DNA of 52,349 nucleotides, from positions 1 to 52,349 of the forward strand of contig JAUYOW010000067.1 of the NCBI GenBank assembly GCA_030697825.1. Direction: 5' to 3'. Of this stretch, positions 1 to 8,330 are shown piece after piece. This DNA is from Gemmatimonadales bacterium (GTDB lineage Bacteria > Gemmatimonadota > Gemmatimonadetes > Gemmatimonadales > JACORV01). How positions within the stretch are numbered: position 1 is the first letter of the stretch; every line of letters starts with the position of its first letter. The notes beneath the pieces are model-generated. The model was not told the DNA's origin. It worked only from the letters and a program-made list of their open reading frames with translations, and did no database searches. The position numbers were made by a program, and so were the translations under genes.

Positions 1-782
1 GCGGCCGCCGGCGCCAGCGCCACCCACGGCGCGATCACCAAAGCGTCCCGTCCCGCGGCGATCATGTTGCCCCACGAGGCCGCCGGCGGCTGGACCCCAA
101 GGCCGAGGAACGAAAGCCCCGCCTCGAGCATGATGGCGTTGCCGACGCCGAGCGCCGCAGCCACCAGCGCCGGAGTCAGCGCGTGCGGCAGCACGTGCCG
201 GGCCAGCACCCGCGCCGGCGGAACGCCCAGCGCGCGCGCCGCCTCCACGAACGGCCGCCGGCGCACCGACCGCACCTCGGCGCGCACCAGCCTCGTCACC
301 GTCATCCAGCCGGTGAGGCCGAGCGCCGCGATGGTGATCGTGAGGCCCGGCTGGAAGAGCGCGACCAGCAACAGGAGGAAAGGCACCCGCGGGATCGCGA
401 GCGCCGCATCCGTCAGCGCCATGATGGCACGATCCACCGCGCCGCCGGCATAGCCCGCGACCGCTCCCAACAACACGCCGATGCCGAGCGACGCCATCGC
501 CGCCAGCACGCCCACGGCCAGGGAGATCCGCGCGCCCAGGAGCAGCCGCGCGAGAAGGTCGCGCCCGAAGCGGTCGGTGCCCAGCAGGTGCAGCGCGCCG
601 TCGGGCGTCCGGGCGAGCGGCGACAGGAACCGCCGCGCCACCACCTCGCGCATCTCGATCGTCTGATGGCCGAAGACCAACGGGCCGATCGCGGCGGCCA
701 GGGCGATCACGACGATCACCAGTCCGCCAACCAGCGCCCGACGGTCGCGGCCCAGCGCCCCGAGCCGGTGCGCCCCCGTCAC
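1..782 (-). CDS. ABC transporter permease, DppC/OppC type (3' end cut by window)
   Basis: Inner-membrane permease of a peptide/nickel/oligosaccharide-type ABC importer. This frame was translated by hand because it runs off the left edge. The product begins MTGAHRLGALGRD, has an N-terminal hydrophobic helix, the family hallmark GTDRFGRDLLARLLLGAR near residue 70, several membrane segments, and the EAA loop (EAARALGVPPARVLARH) that contacts the ATPase. The end GLSFLGLGVQPPAASWG is typical of DppC just before its C-terminus, so only a few tens of residues are missing. The GTG start at 782 overlaps the TGA of the upstream permease (GTGA), showing translational coupling. The ATPase genes are expected beyond the left edge. 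The substrate cannot be read from the permease; the linked genes suggest a glycan product rather than a peptide. Confidence 0.9.
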   Translation of the reverse strand, partial: MTGAHRLGALGRDRRALVGGLVIVVIALAAAIGPLVFGHQTIEMREVVARRFLSPLARTPDGALHLLGTDRFGRDLLARLLLGARISLAVGVLAAMASLGIGVLLGAVAGYAGGAVDRAIMALTDAALAIPRVPFLLLLVALFQPGLTITIAALGLTGWMTVTRLVRAEVRSVRRRPFVEAARALGVPPARVLARHVLPHALTPALVAAALGVGNAIMLEAGLSFLGLGVQPPAASWGNMIAAGRDALVIAPWVALAPAA

Positions 783-1771
783 GATTCGCCCCGCACCCGC
801 GGGTCGGCCAGCGCCGCCAAGCCGTCGGCGAGCAGGTTCCCCACCACGACCAGCGTCGCGAAGACCGCGGTCGCCGCCATCACCACCGGATAGTCGCGCG
901 ACAGCACCGCCTGCACCGTGACCCGGCCCATCCCCGGCCACGCGAAGATCGTCTCGACGAATACCACGCCCGAGAAGAGCGCCGGCAGCTGAAGCCCGAT
1001 CAGCACGATCACCGGCACCAGCGCGTTCCGGAGGGCATGGTGCAGCACGACGGTGCGCTCGGTGAGACCCTTCGCCCGGGCGGCGCGCACGAAAGGCTGA
1101 CGCAGCGCCTCGACCATCGAACCGCGCACGAACCGCGCCGCGCCCGCCGCGCCGACCACCGCGAGGGTCAGCGCCGGCAGGACGAGGTGCCGCACCCGGT
1201 CCGCGAGCCGCGCGCCAGGGTCGAGGAACTCCGCGCCCACGCTCTCGGCGCCGATGGCAGGGAAGCGGAGCACCGCCGGCCAGCCCCAGAGCACCGCGCC
1301 GTACGCGAAGACGAGGACGAGGCCGAGCGCGAGCACGTAGGAGGGAAGTGCGTAGAGGGCGGTCGTCACCGCCGTGATCGCAGCGTCGAGGCGCGAGCGC
1401 CGGCGCGCCGCCTGCACCGCGCCCAGCGCGATGCCGGCCAGATAGCTCAGCAGGAGCGAAAGGCCGGTGAGGACCAGCGTCGGGCCGAGCGCGTCACCCA
1501 GGACGCGCGCGACCGGCCGTTGCTGCGCGATGCTCGTGCCCCAGTCGCCCGTAGGGAATCGCACCAGCCACTCGGCGTACTGCACCGGGATCGGGCGGTC
1601 GAGGCCGAACGCATGTCGGGCGGCTTGCTCCGCCGCCGGGTCGGCGGTGGGGCCGAGGAACAGACGCACCGGATCGCCCGGCGCGAGGTGCAGGCCCACG
1701 AAGCTGAGCGTCAGCACCAGGAACAGGGTCGGCACGGCGAGCACGAGGCGCTTCAGCAAGGACGCGCGCAT
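779..1771 (-). CDS. ABC transporter permease, DppB/OppB type
   Basis: First permease of the same importer, about 330 residues as usual for DppB. The N-terminal helix runs into LHLAPGDPVR, the classic DppB motif after TM1. The BPD_transp_1 region follows, with an EAA-type loop (ARAKGLTERTVVLHHALRN) and a C-terminal VFVETIFAWPGMG block that is highly conserved in DppB. The ATG at 1771 (MRASLLKRL) was chosen over a TTG nine bases upstream. It is divergent from the solute-binding lipoprotein gene, with only 48 bases between the start codons, and coupled by GTGA to the second permease. The two divergent units presumably share a control region in that short gap, but no operator is obvious. Confidence 0.92.
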   Translation of the reverse strand: MRASLLKRLVLAVPTLFLVLTLSFVGLHLAPGDPVRLFLGPTADPAAEQAARHAFGLDRPIPVQYAEWLVRFPTGDWGTSIAQQRPVARVLGDALGPTLVLTGLSLLLSYLAGIALGAVQAARRRSRLDAAITAVTTALYALPSYVLALGLVLVFAYGAVLWGWPAVLRFPAIGAESVGAEFLDPGARLADRVRHLVLPALTLAVVGAAGAARFVRGSMVEALRQPFVRAARAKGLTERTVVLHHALRNALVPVIVLIGLQLPALFSGVVFVETIFAWPGMGRVTVQAVLSRDYPVVMAATAVFATLVVVGNLLADGLAALADPRVRGES

Positions 1772-1819
1772 CGCCGCCAATCTCGCGCCCGGCGCCTCAT
1801 TTCTCTAGTTTCCCCCGTC

Positions 1820-3349
1820 GTGCGAAGGATCCCGCTTCTGTCCGTGCTCGCCCTCGCGGCCTGCGGTCCGGTCTCGCCGCCCGGGACCGTGTTCTACGCG
1901 TCGGGTGCGGACCTCCAGTCCATCAATCCGCTGATCACGACCCATCCGCTCGCCAAACAGGTGCAGCGCTACGCGCTCTTCACGACGCTGGCGCGCTACG
2001 ACACGGCGCTCGTTCCGGAGCCTTACCTCGCCGAGCGGTGGTCGTGGACCGCGGACCGGCACGCGCTGGACCTCACGCTGCGTCGCGACGTGCGCTGGCA
2101 CGACGGCGCGGCGACGACGAGCGCGGACGTGGCGTTCACCTTGGACGCCGCGCGCGACCCCGCGACCGGTTACCCGCGCTCCGGCGACCTCGCCTGCGTG
2201 ACCGGCGTCGCCGCGCCCGACTCGTTCACCGTCCGCGTCAGCTTTTGCCGAGCGCAGGAGCGTTTCCCGGATGTGCTGACCGATCTCGCCATTTTACCGG
2301 AGCATCTCCTCGGCACGACCACGCACCGCGCGCTACGCACCTCTTCCTTCAACGAAGAACCCGTCGGCAACGGCCCGTTCCGTTTCGTCTCGCACCAGCC
2401 GGGACGCCGCTGGGTCTTTGCGGCGAACCCCGACTTCCCGCGCGCCCTCGGCGGTCCGCCCCGATTTCAGCGGCTGGTAGTCGTCGTCGTGGACGAGGCG
2501 ACGACCAAACTCGCGGGCCTCGTCACCGGAGAGCTCGACTTCGCCGGCATCCTGCCGATGCACGCCGGCCTGGTCCGCCGGACCCGGGGCCTCGACGCGC
2601 TCGACTATCCCATCCTCCTCACCTACGCACTGGTGTGGAACACGAGCCGGCCGCCATTCGACGACGTGCGGCTCCGGCGCGCGCTTACCATGGCACTGGA
2701 CCGGGAGCAGCTGGTTCGAGCCTACCTCTACGGTTTCGGTGAAGTCGCGGACGGCCCGGTGCCGCCGTCGCACCCGCTGGCCGTGGCCGTACCGCGCGTA
2801 CCCTTCGACCGCGGGGTCGCGGCCGTGCGGCTCGATTCGCTCGGCTGGCGTCTCGGGCCCGACGGGGTGCGCGCGCGCCAGGGCAGGAGGCTCGCGTTCA
2901 CCCTGAACACCGTGGGATCCGCGGATAACGTCCTCGAGCAGATGATCCAGGCCGACCTCGCCGCGGTCGGCGTGGAGGTCCGCATCCGGCAGCTCGAGCT
3001 GGGCGCGTTCCTCGCCGCTGCCCAGGGCGGCGCACGCGATTATGATGCGCTGGTGACCGGCATCTCCGGCGACCTCGCCCTCGGCTATCTCGGCTCGCTC
3101 TTCGACTCGCGCCGGATGAGCGGCCCGCTTCAGTACGCGCAGTACCGGAGCGATGCCGTGGACCGCGCGCTCGACGCCGGAGATTTCGCCGAAGTGCAGC
3201 GGCTCGCAGCTCGCGACGTTCCCGTGACCTTCCTTTATCACGCGCGCGGCGTGCAGGGCGCGCGGCGGCGAGTGGGCGGTGTGACGATGGACCTGCGCGG
3301 CGAGCTGGCGACGCTGGCCCGCTGGAGGATCGAGGTGGCCACGAGATGA
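1820..3349 (+). CDS. Extracellular solute-binding lipoprotein, family 5 (DppA/OppA type)
   Basis: Periplasm-facing, lipid-anchored binding protein for the adjacent permeases, about 509 residues. The GTG at 1820 gives a short lipoprotein signal (VRRIPLLSVLALAACG) with lipobox LAAC; the open frame continues far upstream but only as antisense to dppB. Family 5 features include the FYASGADLQSINPLI opening, LAERWSWTADRHALDLTLR (the usual LA-x-x-W block), VRWHDGAATTSADVAFT and VRLRRALTMALDREQLV. The gene ends in an ATGA overlap with the GHMP kinase, so it heads the catabolic operon. Family members bind peptides, nickel or oligosaccharides. Context (heparinase, sugar kinase) favours a sugar-containing ligand, which is an inference. 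Confidence 0.9.
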   Translation: MRRIPLLSVLALAACGPVSPPGTVFYASGADLQSINPLITTHPLAKQVQRYALFTTLARYDTALVPEPYLAERWSWTADRHALDLTLRRDVRWHDGAATTSADVAFTLDAARDPATGYPRSGDLACVTGVAAPDSFTVRVSFCRAQERFPDVLTDLAILPEHLLGTTTHRALRTSSFNEEPVGNGPFRFVSHQPGRRWVFAANPDFPRALGGPPRFQRLVVVVVDEATTKLAGLVTGELDFAGILPMHAGLVRRTRGLDALDYPILLTYALVWNTSRPPFDDVRLRRALTMALDREQLVRAYLYGFGEVADGPVPPSHPLAVAVPRVPFDRGVAAVRLDSLGWRLGPDGVRARQGRRLAFTLNTVGSADNVLEQMIQADLAAVGVEVRIRQLELGAFLAAAQGGARDYDALVTGISGDLALGYLGSLFDSRRMSGPLQYAQYRSDAVDRALDAGDFAEVQRLAARDVPVTFLYHARGVQGARRRVGGVTMDLRGELATLARWRIEVATR

Positions 3350-4356
3350 TCGCCCGGGCGCGGGCACCGATGCGCATCGATCTCGCCGGCGGATGGACCG
3401 ACGTGCCGCCGTACGTGGCGCGCCAGGGAGGCGCGGTAGTCAACGTGGCGATCAGTCTCTACGCGCATGCGTTCGTCAGGCCGCAGCGGGACGGCGTCCG
3501 CTTGAGCGCGCTGGAACACGGCGCCGTCGTGACGGCGCGCCGCGCCGATGAGCTGCGCCCCGACGGCGAGCTGGCGCTGCTCAAGGCGGCGGCCCGGCGG
3601 TACGCGCCCCCCGGCGGATTCGAGCTGGTGACCCGTAGTGACGCCCCCGCGGGCTCGGGCCTCGGTGGCTCGGGCGCGCTCGGCGTGGCGCTCGTCGCGG
3701 CGCTCACCGCGGCGCGGGGAGAGCGGCGCATGCCGGCCGAGCTGGCGCAGTCGGCGCACCAGGTGGAGGTGCACGACGCCGGGGTGCGCGGCGGGAAGCA
3801 GGACCAGTACATCGCGGCGCTGGGCGGCGTGCAGTACATGGAGTTCGGCGATCCGGAGGTCTCGTCCACCCGGCTCGAGGTCCCGTTCGCATGCCTCAAG
3901 GAGCTGGAGCAGCACCTCGTGCTCTGCTTCACCGGCTCGCCGCGTTCGTCCGATGCGACGCACGGCGCGGTCTGGGAGCGCATCGAGCGCGGCGACGTCG
4001 AGGTGCTGCGCGCTCTCGACGGCATCAAGGAGTGCGCGAAGCGGATGCGCGACGCGCTGGTGCTGGGCGACGTGGGCAAGGTGGGCGAGCTGCTGGCGGA
4101 GAACTGGCGGCACCAGCAGGCGCTCGCCCCCGGCATGCAGACCGAGACGATGCGGGCGCTCGAGCAGGCGGCCGCGACCGCGGGCGCGGAGGCCGCGAAG
4201 GCGTGCGGGGCGGGCGCCGGCGGGTGCCTGGTGTTCCTCGCGAGGCCCGGTCGCGATTTCGCCGTCGCGGAGGCGTTGCGGGCGGCCGGTGGCACGGTGC
4301 TGCCGTTCACGTTCGATGGGGCGGGGGTCGTAGCGTGGGAGGCGGGGGAACGATGA
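3346..4356 (+). CDS. GHMP-family sugar kinase (HddA/fucokinase-like)
   Basis: Cytoplasmic ATP-dependent small-molecule kinase, 336 residues, a normal length for the HddA (D-glycero-D-manno-heptose 7-phosphate kinase) group. The N-terminus RAPMRIDLAGGWTDVPPYV matches the sugar-recognition start of HddA- and fucokinase-like proteins. APAGSGLGGSGALG is the glycine/serine-rich ATP loop of GHMP kinases, VHDAGVRGGKQDQYIAALGG holds the conserved D/K/Q region, and GAGAGGCLVFLA is the C-terminal motif. It is translationally coupled to the binding protein upstream and to the heparinase downstream (both ATGA). No heptose-pathway genes (hddC, gmhA) are nearby, so a role in phosphorylating a sugar released by the lyase is more likely than LPS heptose synthesis. 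Its substrate is unknown. Confidence 0.85.
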   Translation: MIARARAPMRIDLAGGWTDVPPYVARQGGAVVNVAISLYAHAFVRPQRDGVRLSALEHGAVVTARRADELRPDGELALLKAAARRYAPPGGFELVTRSDAPAGSGLGGSGALGVALVAALTAARGERRMPAELAQSAHQVEVHDAGVRGGKQDQYIAALGGVQYMEFGDPEVSSTRLEVPFACLKELEQHLVLCFTGSPRSSDATHGAVWERIERGDVEVLRALDGIKECAKRMRDALVLGDVGKVGELLAENWRHQQALAPGMQTETMRALEQAAATAGAEAAKACGAGAGGCLVFLARPGRDFAVAEALRAAGGTVLPFTFDGAGVVAWEAGER

Positions 4357-7103
4357 GTCTGTTGATAGGAGCGAAAGACCTGGAACGGCGGAGCGGGGAG
4401 ATCGCCGGGTCGGCGGACCTTGCGGCGGCCCGCCGGCGTCTGCGCGATGGTCTCGCCGGGTTCCTCGAGCGGCCGCTCTACGTGCCGGAGGCTAAGGCGC
4501 TGCTGTCCCGCTGGGGCAGTCTCTGCCAGGACGAGGGCGCGGAGCTGGGGTTCGACCCGGCGTCGCCGCACGCGCAGCGCTGCACCACCTGCGGCCGCAT
4601 CTGGTCCACCGAACAGGCGCATCGCTGGTGGGTCTACTGGTACCAGCTCTGGCTCGCCGAGCGCATCTGGCACTGCGCGTTGCTCTCGGGGCTCGGCGAC
4701 GACGCCCGCGCGGAGTCACGAGCGCTCGAAGCGCTGGAGGCGCTCGTCGCGCGCTACGAGAAGTATCCCAACGCCGACAACGTCCTCGGCCCGGGCCGTC
4801 CCTTTTTTTCGACCTACCTCGAGTCCATCTGGGTGCTGCACCTCGCGGCCTCGGCTTCGCTCCTCGAAGGTCGCAGCCGGATTCCGACCACCCTCGCCCG
4901 CGACCTGCGCGACCGGTTGTTCGCGCCGAGCGCCGCGATCATCGCCGACTTCGACGAAGGCCGGTCCAACCGCCAGGTCTGGAATTCCGCGGCGCTCTTC
5001 GCGCTCGGCCGGGTCCTGGGCGACGAGGTGATGTCGCGGACCGCGGCGCACGGTCCGTCGGGCATCCTCTCCTCGCTCGACGGCGGCCTCCTTGCCGACG
5101 GGCTCTGGTACGAGGGCGAGAACTACCACTGGTTCGCGCTGCGAGGCCTGGCCTGGGGCGCCGAGATGCTGCGTGCCGCCGGCGACCTGGACTTGTGGTC
5201 CGACGCGGGCCGTCACGGCGCGAAGTTCCGCGCGGCGTTCCGCGCGCCGGTGCTCACGGCGCTGCCGGACTTCACTTTTCCCGCGCGGCGGGACTCCAAG
5301 TTCGGGGTGTCGCTCAGGCAGAGGAGAATGGCTGAGTTGTGGGAGCTCGCGCTGGCGCGCACGCCCCCCGGTGGGCCAACGCGCGACGCGGACCAGCTGG
5401 CGTCGTTGCTCGCGCATGTTTACGACCAGGCCCTGGCGCCCCGCGACGGCGCCGAGGGCGAGGTCACCGAGGTCGAGCGCGCGGAGCCGGCGGCCGGGAT
5501 ACGCCGGGACAGGCTCGGATGGAAGGCCTTGCTCTGGATGGCGCCGGAGCTGCCGGCGGCGGCCCCCGACGAATGGAAGCCCGCCACGGTGCACCTCGAG
5601 GCAACGGGCCTCGCCATCTTCCGAGGCAACGGCGACGCGCGCTACGTGAGCCTCGACTACGGCGAGCCGGGCGGCGGGCACGGCCATCCCGACCGGCTCA
5701 ACCTCACGGTGCACGCGAACGGGATCCCGTGGCTGGTGGACTTCGGCACCGGCTCCTACGTCTCGCCGGACCTCGCGTGGTACCGCGCCACCGCGGCCCA
5801 CAACGCGCCGCTGCTCGACGGCTTGTCGCAGGCGGTGGCGCACGGCGAGTGCCTCGCTTTCGACCAGCTGGTTGACTTCGGCTGGGTGTGCGCGCAACTG
5901 CCCGACGGCACGGCGTACGACGGTGCGACGATCCAGCGCACCCTCGTCGTCACACCGTGGTACGTGCTCGACGTGGTGCAGATGGGCAGCGAGGCCGGAG
6001 AGCGGACGCTCGCGCTCCCGTGGCACGGACTGGGTCGCGTCCGCGCCGACGAGCACGGCATGGTCTTCGAGCGGCCTGAAGGAACGCTGCGCGTGCTCCT
6101 CTCCGGTCGTCAGCCGATACAGATCCAGATGTCCAAGGCGCCCGGACCTCCGGCCGGAACGTCGGGCGGCACGGCGTCCGACCTGGAGTTCCCGGTGGTC
6201 GTGAGCACGGGGGAGGAGGTCACGCTGGTCGCGTGTGTGGACCTGTCCGGGGAGGGGCTGGAGGTCGAGTGCGTTGAGACCGATTACTTCGTGCGCCTCA
6301 CCGGCGATCGGGTGCACACCCATCGGCCGACGGAGACGGGATGGGTGATCGAGCTCGGGCACGGTGATCCGATCGAGCTGGGCGGGCTGCGCGAGGCGGT
6401 GGAGAGCGACGCGCCGGCGCCCGAACGGGCCGCCGGGCCGGCCGGCAGCGCGGCGCCGCAACCCGCGTACGCCGCGACCTGCCATCGCGTCGAGGAGCCG
6501 CCCGCGCTCGACGGCACGCTCGACGGGTTCCTCATCGAGCCTCCGCTCGCGCTCGACCAGCCACACCAGTTCCGGCGCGCCGAGGACGGGTGGGCCGGCC
6601 CGGACGATTTCTCGGCGCGCGCGTACCTTGCGACCGATGGCGGCCGGGTCTACCTCGGCGTGGACGTCGCGGCGCCCGACCCGCTCTTCCGTCCGAGGGA
6701 CGCGGCGGACCCGGAGCTGGACAACGAGAACCCGGACGCCCACAGCGACGGGTTCCAGGTCTACCTCGAGACGACGATGTTCTACGGTTGGCTCGTCGTG
6801 CCCGATGCCGATGATCGGTCGCGCATCCGGGTCAGAGCGGTGCGCGGAACGGACGCCGAAGTCGAAATGGTGGTGGAGGGGGCGTGGATGCCGACGGCAC
6901 GCGGCTATCGGGCGACGTTGGCGATCGAGCTCCCGGAGGAAGAGTTGGACGAATTCGGGTTCGACCTGTACGTGAACCGCGCCCGCCCAGGTCGCGAGCG
7001 TCGGGTGGGTCAAATGGTGTGGTCGGGAGCGCGTGGGACACGACTCTATCTTGCGGGCGACCGTCCGATGCCGGGACCGCTGCCACGCGTGAGGGTGCAG
7101 TGA
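4353..7103 (+). CDS. Heparinase II/III-family protein with C-terminal CBM9-like domain
   Basis: Probable polysaccharide lyase of 916 residues. The first ~390 residues form the alpha/alpha toroid; SLLADGLWYEGENYHWFALRG resembles the toroid core of the family. The heparinase II/III beta domain follows at about 420-640: GGGHGHPDRLNLTVHANG, then WLVDFGTGSYVSP and RATAAHNAPLLDG, the usual H-G-H-x-D, D-x-G-x-x-x-Y and HN blocks. Residues ~710-910 look like a family 9 carbohydrate-binding/DOMON fold (PALDGTLDGF, HSDGFQVYLET, FGFDLYVNRARPG). No signal peptide is visible, so it would act in the cytoplasm on imported oligosaccharides unless exported unconventionally. The CTTCGRIW motif near residue 75 is unusual. 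The lyase/CBM9 fusion inside a transporter operon is the best clue to glycan use. Confidence 0.85.
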   Translation: MSLLIGAKDLERRSGEIAGSADLAAARRRLRDGLAGFLERPLYVPEAKALLSRWGSLCQDEGAELGFDPASPHAQRCTTCGRIWSTEQAHRWWVYWYQLWLAERIWHCALLSGLGDDARAESRALEALEALVARYEKYPNADNVLGPGRPFFSTYLESIWVLHLAASASLLEGRSRIPTTLARDLRDRLFAPSAAIIADFDEGRSNRQVWNSAALFALGRVLGDEVMSRTAAHGPSGILSSLDGGLLADGLWYEGENYHWFALRGLAWGAEMLRAAGDLDLWSDAGRHGAKFRAAFRAPVLTALPDFTFPARRDSKFGVSLRQRRMAELWELALARTPPGGPTRDADQLASLLAHVYDQALAPRDGAEGEVTEVERAEPAAGIRRDRLGWKALLWMAPELPAAAPDEWKPATVHLEATGLAIFRGNGDARYVSLDYGEPGGGHGHPDRLNLTVHANGIPWLVDFGTGSYVSPDLAWYRATAAHNAPLLDGLSQAVAHGECLAFDQLVDFGWVCAQLPDGTAYDGATIQRTLVVTPWYVLDVVQMGSEAGERTLALPWHGLGRVRADEHGMVFERPEGTLRVLLSGRQPIQIQMSKAPGPPAGTSGGTASDLEFPVVVSTGEEVTLVACVDLSGEGLEVECVETDYFVRLTGDRVHTHRPTETGWVIELGHGDPIELGGLREAVESDAPAPERAAGPAGSAAPQPAYAATCHRVEEPPALDGTLDGFLIEPPLALDQPHQFRRAEDGWAGPDDFSARAYLATDGGRVYLGVDVAAPDPLFRPRDAADPELDNENPDAHSDGFQVYLETTMFYGWLVVPDADDRSRIRVRAVRGTDAEVEMVVEGAWMPTARGYRATLAIELPEEELDEFGFDLYVNRARPGRERRVGQMVWSGARGTRLYLAGDRPMPGPLPRVRVQ

Positions 7104-7166
7104 GGCGGTGCGCAGTAGGGTGCAGACGCCACCGACGCCGCAGTGGTTGGCAGGTGACGGTGTCCA

Positions 7167-8330
7167 GTGGGTGACTGGGCGCTTCGAGCTGCGGACGCGG
7201 TGGCGGGGTTCACTTCCACCCGCTCGAAGGGACCCGACGCGCTGTTCGGGGGTCCAGGTGGGCCGACGCACATGGTGCGATCCGAAGGCGCGCGCGGGTG
7301 GGCGGCGGACGGCCGCGTGCTCCTCGACTGGACGATGGCGTTGGGCGCGGTCGGACTGGGCTACGGGCATCCCGCGGTGGTCGAGGCGGTAGCGCGCGCG
7401 GCGCGTGACGGTGGCGTCGGACCGTTGCCGCCGGTGCTCGAGGTCGAGATCGCGGAGCGGCTGTGCTCGGCGTATCCCGGTGCCGAGCAGGCGCGCTTCC
7501 TGAAGACGGGCGCCGAGGCGGTGCAGGCAGCCGTGCGTATCGCGCGGGTCGCCACGGGCCGAGAGCGCGTCGTGTACTGCGGCTATCACGGCTGGCTCGA
7601 CGGACCCACCGCGGGCTCCGGTGTGCCGGCGGCGGTCGCGCGACTCTGGACCTCGGTTCCTTTCGACGACGTCGCCGCGCTGGAGCGGGAGAGCACCGGC
7701 GATGATCCGCCCGCCGCGATCGTACTGGAGCCGGTGATCGAATACGCGCCGTCCCTGGCCTGGCTCGAGGCCGCGCGAGCGCTGGCGACGGAGCGACGCA
7801 TCGTGCTGGTGTTCGACGAGGTCAAGACGGCGTTTCGCCTCGCGAAGGGCGGCGCCGCCGAACGCTGGGGCGTGCAGCCCGATCTTGCGGTGCTCGGCAA
7901 GGCGCTGGCGAACGGTTTCCCGCTGGCGGCGGTTGTGGGCCGCGCGGACCTCATGGCGCGTTTCCGCGAAACGTGGGTATCCTCGACCCTCGCCACCGAA
8001 TCCGTTTCGCTGGCCGCGGCCGGTGCGGTGCTGGACGTGTGGGAGCGGGAGGACGTGGCGGGACACCTGGCGCGTATCGGCACGATGATGATGGAAGGAT
8101 TGAGAAGGGGAGCGGGAAGCGGGGAGCGGGACCTTCTGGGCCTCCCCGAGATGTGGTTGCTGCGCTTCAGGGATGCGGAACGGGAGCGGCGGTTCCTGCT
8201 CGGGTGCGTCGAGCGCGGGGTACTCCTGAAGCGCGGCGCGTACAACTTCCCGAGCCTGGCTCATGGAGAGAACGAGGTGAAGGCGACGCTGGACGCGATT
8301 CGCGGCGCGGTGGCGGAGGTGAGCGCATGA
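7167..8330 (+). CDS. Class III aminotransferase, glutamate-1-semialdehyde aminomutase-like
   Basis: PLP-dependent enzyme of 387 residues, some 40 shorter than typical GSA aminomutase because the N-terminus is short. Class III features: GARGWAADGRVLLDWTMALGA near the start, FLKTGAEAVQAAVRIAR (phosphate-binding region), YHGWLDG, VFDEVKTAFR (D and V of the PLP pocket) and VLGKALANGFPLAAV, in which K245 is the predicted Schiff-base lysine. The GTG at 7167 was chosen because an in-frame stop lies four codons upstream; the SD is weak. The gene follows the heparinase by 63 bases and overlaps the next gene by ATGA. A dedicated haem role is unlikely in this context; it more probably acts on an amino or keto sugar acid, which is an inference. 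It contains a GGGGAGCGGG word repeat at 8107-8130. Confidence 0.85.
   Translation: MGDWALRAADAVAGFTSTRSKGPDALFGGPGGPTHMVRSEGARGWAADGRVLLDWTMALGAVGLGYGHPAVVEAVARAARDGGVGPLPPVLEVEIAERLCSAYPGAEQARFLKTGAEAVQAAVRIARVATGRERVVYCGYHGWLDGPTAGSGVPAAVARLWTSVPFDDVAALERESTGDDPPAAIVLEPVIEYAPSLAWLEAARALATERRIVLVFDEVKTAFRLAKGGAAERWGVQPDLAVLGKALANGFPLAAVVGRADLMARFRETWVSSTLATESVSLAAAGAVLDVWEREDVAGHLARIGTMMMEGLRRGAGSGERDLLGLPEMWLLRFRDAERERRFLLGCVERGVLLKRGAYNFPSLAHGENEVKATLDAIRGAVAEVSA
8107..8130 (+). repeat. Two GGGGAGCGGG words inside the aminotransferase gene
   Basis: The decamer GGGGAGCGGG occurs at 8107-8116 and 8121-8130, separated by AAGC. It codes for the low-complexity stretch RRGAGSGERD between conserved parts of the aminotransferase. 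The same GGGGAGCGG word recurs in the spacer after actA (from 14994) and near the end of actF (about 21932), suggesting one repeat family that can also sit in coding DNA. Confidence 0.6.

Noticed and set aside
1037-1819. N-terminal extension of the solute-binding protein
   Set aside because: It is antisense to dppB, and the lipoprotein signal and lipobox begin at 1820.
3346-4356. LPS heptose pathway hddA
   Set aside because: Family match is good, but no gmhA, gmhB or hddC genes are linked; only a family-level call is safe.
4716-8264. Minus-strand open frame of over 1,100 codons opposite the heparinase and aminotransferase genes
   Set aside because: Long antisense frames are expected at this GC content; the sequence is Arg/Pro/His-rich with no domain, while the plus strand carries clear families.
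7167-8330. Haem-pathway hemL
   Set aside because: Short N-terminus and setting in a glycan-type operon; no haem genes nearby.
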